A stretch of 64,000 nt of DNA, from assembly GCA_021229015.1 (NCBI GenBank), contig CM037787.1:33242871-33306870 (forward strand), in the 5' to 3' direction. The translations under genes and the position numbers were made by a program. Of this stretch, positions 61,290 to 64,000 are shown piece by piece. The first letter of the stretch is position 1. Each line of letters begins with the position of its first letter. The notes under the pieces were generated by a model, which was not told the origin of the DNA, did no database searches, and saw only the letters and a list, made by a program, of their open reading frames with translations. Source of the stretch: Solen grandis. Its lineage: Eukaryota > Mollusca > Bivalvia > Adapedonta > Solenidae.

Positions 61290-61555
61290 CTTGAGACAGG
61301 TATAGACCTGCTTTAAGACAATATCCCATCGTATACAGCTGGCATGTTGCCATACTTAATCCTATCACCCCGACACTTGGCCGACCAATCCTGGAACTAC
61401 CATTATGAGATTAGCTTAAAAAACAAAGGAGATGTACCAGTGTCGTTTTAACGACTTTTATATGTCACGATCGGAGGTCAAACCTACGAAGCAATGGGGC
61501 GAAAACACTAACCATGCTGCCAACGCTACCATTGAACAAAATCATGATTCGCGCT
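61290..61555 (-). repeat. Diverged tRNA-derived SINE
   Basis: The reverse complement follows the SINE order: a head with a damaged B box (GGTTTGACCTCC near 61470), 'aaagtcgttaaaacgac' type sequence, an AAGTGTCGGGGTGATAGG block and a GCATGTTGCC-type block. It is much older than the copies at 45.7 and 48.3 kb. Confidence 0.55.
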
Positions 61556-63004
61556 GTGGTCACAAGTAACCTCTTTTACCATAAGAATATGAACATATAT
61601 GGTCGAAGGTTTACACATTGTAGGATACACAATGCATATCCACTGTTATACCTCTATCATTAACCAAGAATCAGGTGATGATACGAGTAGTGTTACAGTG
61701 CCCTGGCACTAGAATGGGCAGACAGATTGACAAACATGCGTAGTAATTTATATACAAATGTATACCAAAACACCTCATTTGATGTCCACATTTTACAAAA
61801 GTTCTTTGCCTATATTGAATATGCATTCTGATTCGCACTTTTAACTGTCTTTATTTCAATGTTTCGAAAATATTTATTATCTTGTACCATTCTCTTTATT
61901 TGCTTCCTATTTCAAAATAGTTTGATAAATTTAAGATTCCTAATGAAGAGCTGTAACTCCTAATGATTAACGAAAAGCAACAGAATTGCTTTCTAAGACA
62001 TGACTTGGCACAGACACTTGTGTGGGATTTTAATGTATCAAAGGCCTATTAAGAAACAATATATTGTTTTGAGTTTCATGAAAATACATATGTGTATAAC
62101 TCTCTTATGCTTGTAAACGTTAAGTTTCATTAAATAAATACATTAGTTTCAAAGGAATTACTTTGAATGTATATTTCAGAGGTAAATATTTTGTTGATAT
62201 ACGTTTTTTTCTGGACTTTTGGAAAATTACATAATGTAGTCAAACCTATATACGAACATTTGCTCAAAACAATGTCTCAAAAAGTTTAATCAAAATTACA
62301 CTTAAAGCATCTCGTTCGAAGTTGATCGATACTCTCCCTCATTTATATTGGTGAAGTCTTCGTTTCCTGACGAAAAAAACTCGGCAAGTGTAGGCCACAT
62401 TGCACGAGAAAACGTTATTTTTCGTAAATGCACTTCGGGGAATTCTAAATAAAAGTTTAATACCGTTCGTAACGCTATTTACTGTGATTGAGGAACCATT
62501 TTTTTATATTTTACAATCACGGAATATTGCATTGGGTGACCCTGTGTCTGTAGATGGGTACTGATAGAGGTAATACATACAGATAGTTCTAAATCAAAGA
62601 CCTAGTCAATCAGTATCTGTGAGCGTCTGCTTTAAATCATGTATATTCTAGAGTGTATATTAGGCTGTTAAATTACCGAAGGGACATACATACTGATCCG
62701 ATAAGTCAAAGCCAATATATCATGGTTGTTAAGTTCAGATTCTAGGGTGTAAACAAAGAGAAATTTTGACTTTAAAAATTAACGAGTTTTAGGTATGATA
62801 TTATTTTGCAGATGTTATTGTTATAAGCAATGGCTTCATCTTTCATCAATACTGCTGAAGAAAAAGTGCCAGAATGATCTAAAAATGCAGATTGTCGGAT
62901 GGATAGACGATAACCAAAGTTTCTAGCTCAACATGCATGTTAGAGTAAGTTTGCATGCTTTTCATATGGGAAAATCAATGTCACTGGCTGCAAAGTCTTT
63001 GAAG

Positions 63005-63090
63005 TTAATTATTGAAAAAAACAACAAAAACAACAACAACAAAAAAATAAAAAAAATAAAAAATAAATAAATAAATAAAACAACATAGTT
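63005..63090. repeat. Simple A-rich repeat
   Basis: CAACAACAAC and AAATAAATAAATAAATA runs. Confidence 0.85.
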
Positions 63091-63112
63091 ATGTATTGTA
63101 ATGAAACAACTT

Positions 63113-63525
63113 GAAAGCAATCATGACCCTTACCAGATTGAATCCAAAAGCGATACCAAAGCCCTCTCCCCACAAGGTATCTATGTACTGTATTTAATAA
63201 TAATGATATCGTTATCTTCACTGAAGTCATTCAACGGAAACAGTGACCTTGATTAGACTGACCTCAAAAGCGACCCAAACTTTCCTCTTTTCATATGGTA
63301 TCTATCTACCAAATTTGGTTGTAGTATCTCAATCTACCAAATTTGGTTGTAATATCTCAATGCTGACTAAAGATATTCAACAGAAACGAAACATCTATTT
63401 AGTTACAGTTACCTTGACCAGATTGATTCCAAAAGTAATATCAAACTTTCTCTTTCCACAAGGTATCTACGTACCACTTTTGGTAATGATGTCTCAATAC
63501 TACCCAAAAAAATTCAACGGGAACT
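63113..63525 (+). repeat. Tandem repeat, about three units of 150-180 bp
   Basis: Each unit has CCAGATTGATTCCAAAAG-like, CACAAGGTATCTAC-like and ATTCAACGGAAAC-like phrases (for example near 63131, 63255 and 63418). A 28-base internal duplication, ATCTACCAAATTTGGTTGTA, lies at 63302-63350. The 135-codon frame through it at 63243-63650 is repeat translation. Confidence 0.6.
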
Positions 63526-63636
63526 ACTTTCCAGCCCATCCGCCAAACAGCAGACGGCATTCTAAGGAAGATTATCTGAAAAGCAATATTAATTTTATAA
63601 TAAAAAGGCTAATATCTTTTATAAAATCATACATAC

Positions 63637-63704
63637 CTGGAACAGTTTAAACTCTGATCTAAATTCTTTGCCGTCGTCAGATTTTGTCCAGTTTAGTCCC
63701 ATTC
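63637..63704 (-). CDS. Internal exon of an unidentified host gene
   Basis: On the minus strand it has a strong pyrimidine-rich acceptor (TTTTTTTTAATAG), then 68 bases open in one frame, then the donor CAG/GTATGT. After two bases completing an upstream codon it reads MGLNWTKSDDGKEFRSEFKL then FQ, ending in phase 0. This suits the exon at 59055-59166. Upstream exons must lie beyond 64000. The peptide is charged and mixed; I do not recognise the protein. Confidence 0.55.
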
Positions 63705-64000
63705 CTATTAAAAAAAACAAAATATTATACGTTGCTTTTCTAAATATCTAAGACGACTCTAAGAAGTAATTTCCTGTTAGGGAAGAACATGTTTCAATGA
63801 ACGACATAATTCCATTTGCAATAACCAATGGCATATTACATGCCAGAGAAGCGCGAACTGCTGCACTTCTCCGATTGCCCGCCACTGGTCTACGTCACAC
63901 AATTTCTATTCATAGTACTTTGCTTTATTAAGAGTTTTTCCAGCTTTTGCATTATTGCAGAGTTACCATTCGTTGTGTGGCGTGACATTTTCTATAATAA
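63705..64000. other. No feature seen
   Basis: Probably the next upstream intron of the minus-strand host gene. No acceptor/donor-bounded open segment is evident. Confidence 0.3.

Larger units (their letters stand above)
59167..63636 (-). other. Putative intron of the host gene (4470 bp)
   Basis: GT at the upstream end (complement of 63635-63636) and AG at the downstream end (complement of 59167-59168). It holds a SINE relic, a tandem repeat and simple repeats listed separately, and no other credible exon. Confidence 0.45.

Noticed and set aside
63243..63650. 135-codon plus-strand open frame
   Set aside because: It spans a tandem repeat, with the peptide repeating with the DNA, and it overlaps the opposite-strand exon.

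Overview
This window reads as nuclear DNA of an invertebrate animal, most likely a bivalve mollusc. It is AT-rich and dominated by transposon-derived repeats, with a tRNA-headed SINE, gene exons with GT/AG introns and two 100-N scaffold gaps (6512-6611 and 56612-56711). Only about 5 kb at the right end looks like host-gene territory. The species is an inference from repeat style; no single-copy marker gene is present.

From 1 to about 51.7 kb the window is a mosaic of tandem arrays and larger dispersed elements. The arrays have units of roughly 440-470 bp and carry many copies of the cAMP-response palindrome TGACGTCA, often doubled into the 18-bp perfect palindrome TGACGTCATATGACGTCA. Three related unit families occur in both orientations. 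Family 1 lies at 6.7-8.8, 12.3-13.8, 26.2-27.8 and 43.4-44.3 kb. Family 2 lies at 13.9-15.0, 20.1-26.0, 30.8-37.7, 44.4-45.6 and 48.4-50.7 kb. Family 3 lies at 29.8-30.8 kb. Arrays are separated by a short terminal module: a hairpin whose stem changes sequence but keeps pairing, followed by CTAG and an AT-rich TTATTATT/CTTCTT tract. A second palindrome (AGGACTTTCTGCC / GGCAGAAAGTCCT) forms a five-copy array at 48.87-49.13 kb, exactly where array orientation flips.

Two copies of a roughly 5-kb composite segment lie at about 1.69-6.51 kb (poor consensus quality) and 37.75-42.98 kb (cleaner). A related element at 45.65-48.40 kb has 750-bp terminal inverted repeats (TIRs), each containing a complete SINE. 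Another dispersed module (M) recurs at 5.4, 15.0, 24.5, 42 and 51 kb. Nested repeats with internal minisatellites lie at 9.1-11.3, 19.1-19.7 and 29.2-29.8 kb.

The most notable feature is a complete 4533-bp mobile element at 51778-56310. It has TIRs of about 1.1 kb beginning AGTAGTA and a 6-bp target duplication (GTTATG). The interrupted site is confirmed by an uninterrupted paralogue of the same sequence at about 56.5 kb. Inside are four tandem copies of a roughly 145-bp unit, each with a fused ETS/CRE site, then a TATA box, then a decayed gene for a C2H2 zinc finger joined to a packaging-type P-loop ATPase, then a small basic ORF with one in-frame stop. The termini and target-site size point to the Polinton/Maverick group. 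No polymerase, integrase or capsid gene is present, so this is a non-autonomous derivative.

Right of the second gap are the 3' end of a non-LTR retrotransposon (56714-58260), a mariner transposase relic (about 58580-58830) and two minus-strand exons of an unidentified host gene (63637-63704 and 59055-59166) separated by a 4.5-kb intron holding repeats. Much of 0.6-6.5, 10-13.8 and 15.3-17.1 kb carries inflated homopolymer runs that look like consensus error, so ORFs there should not be trusted.
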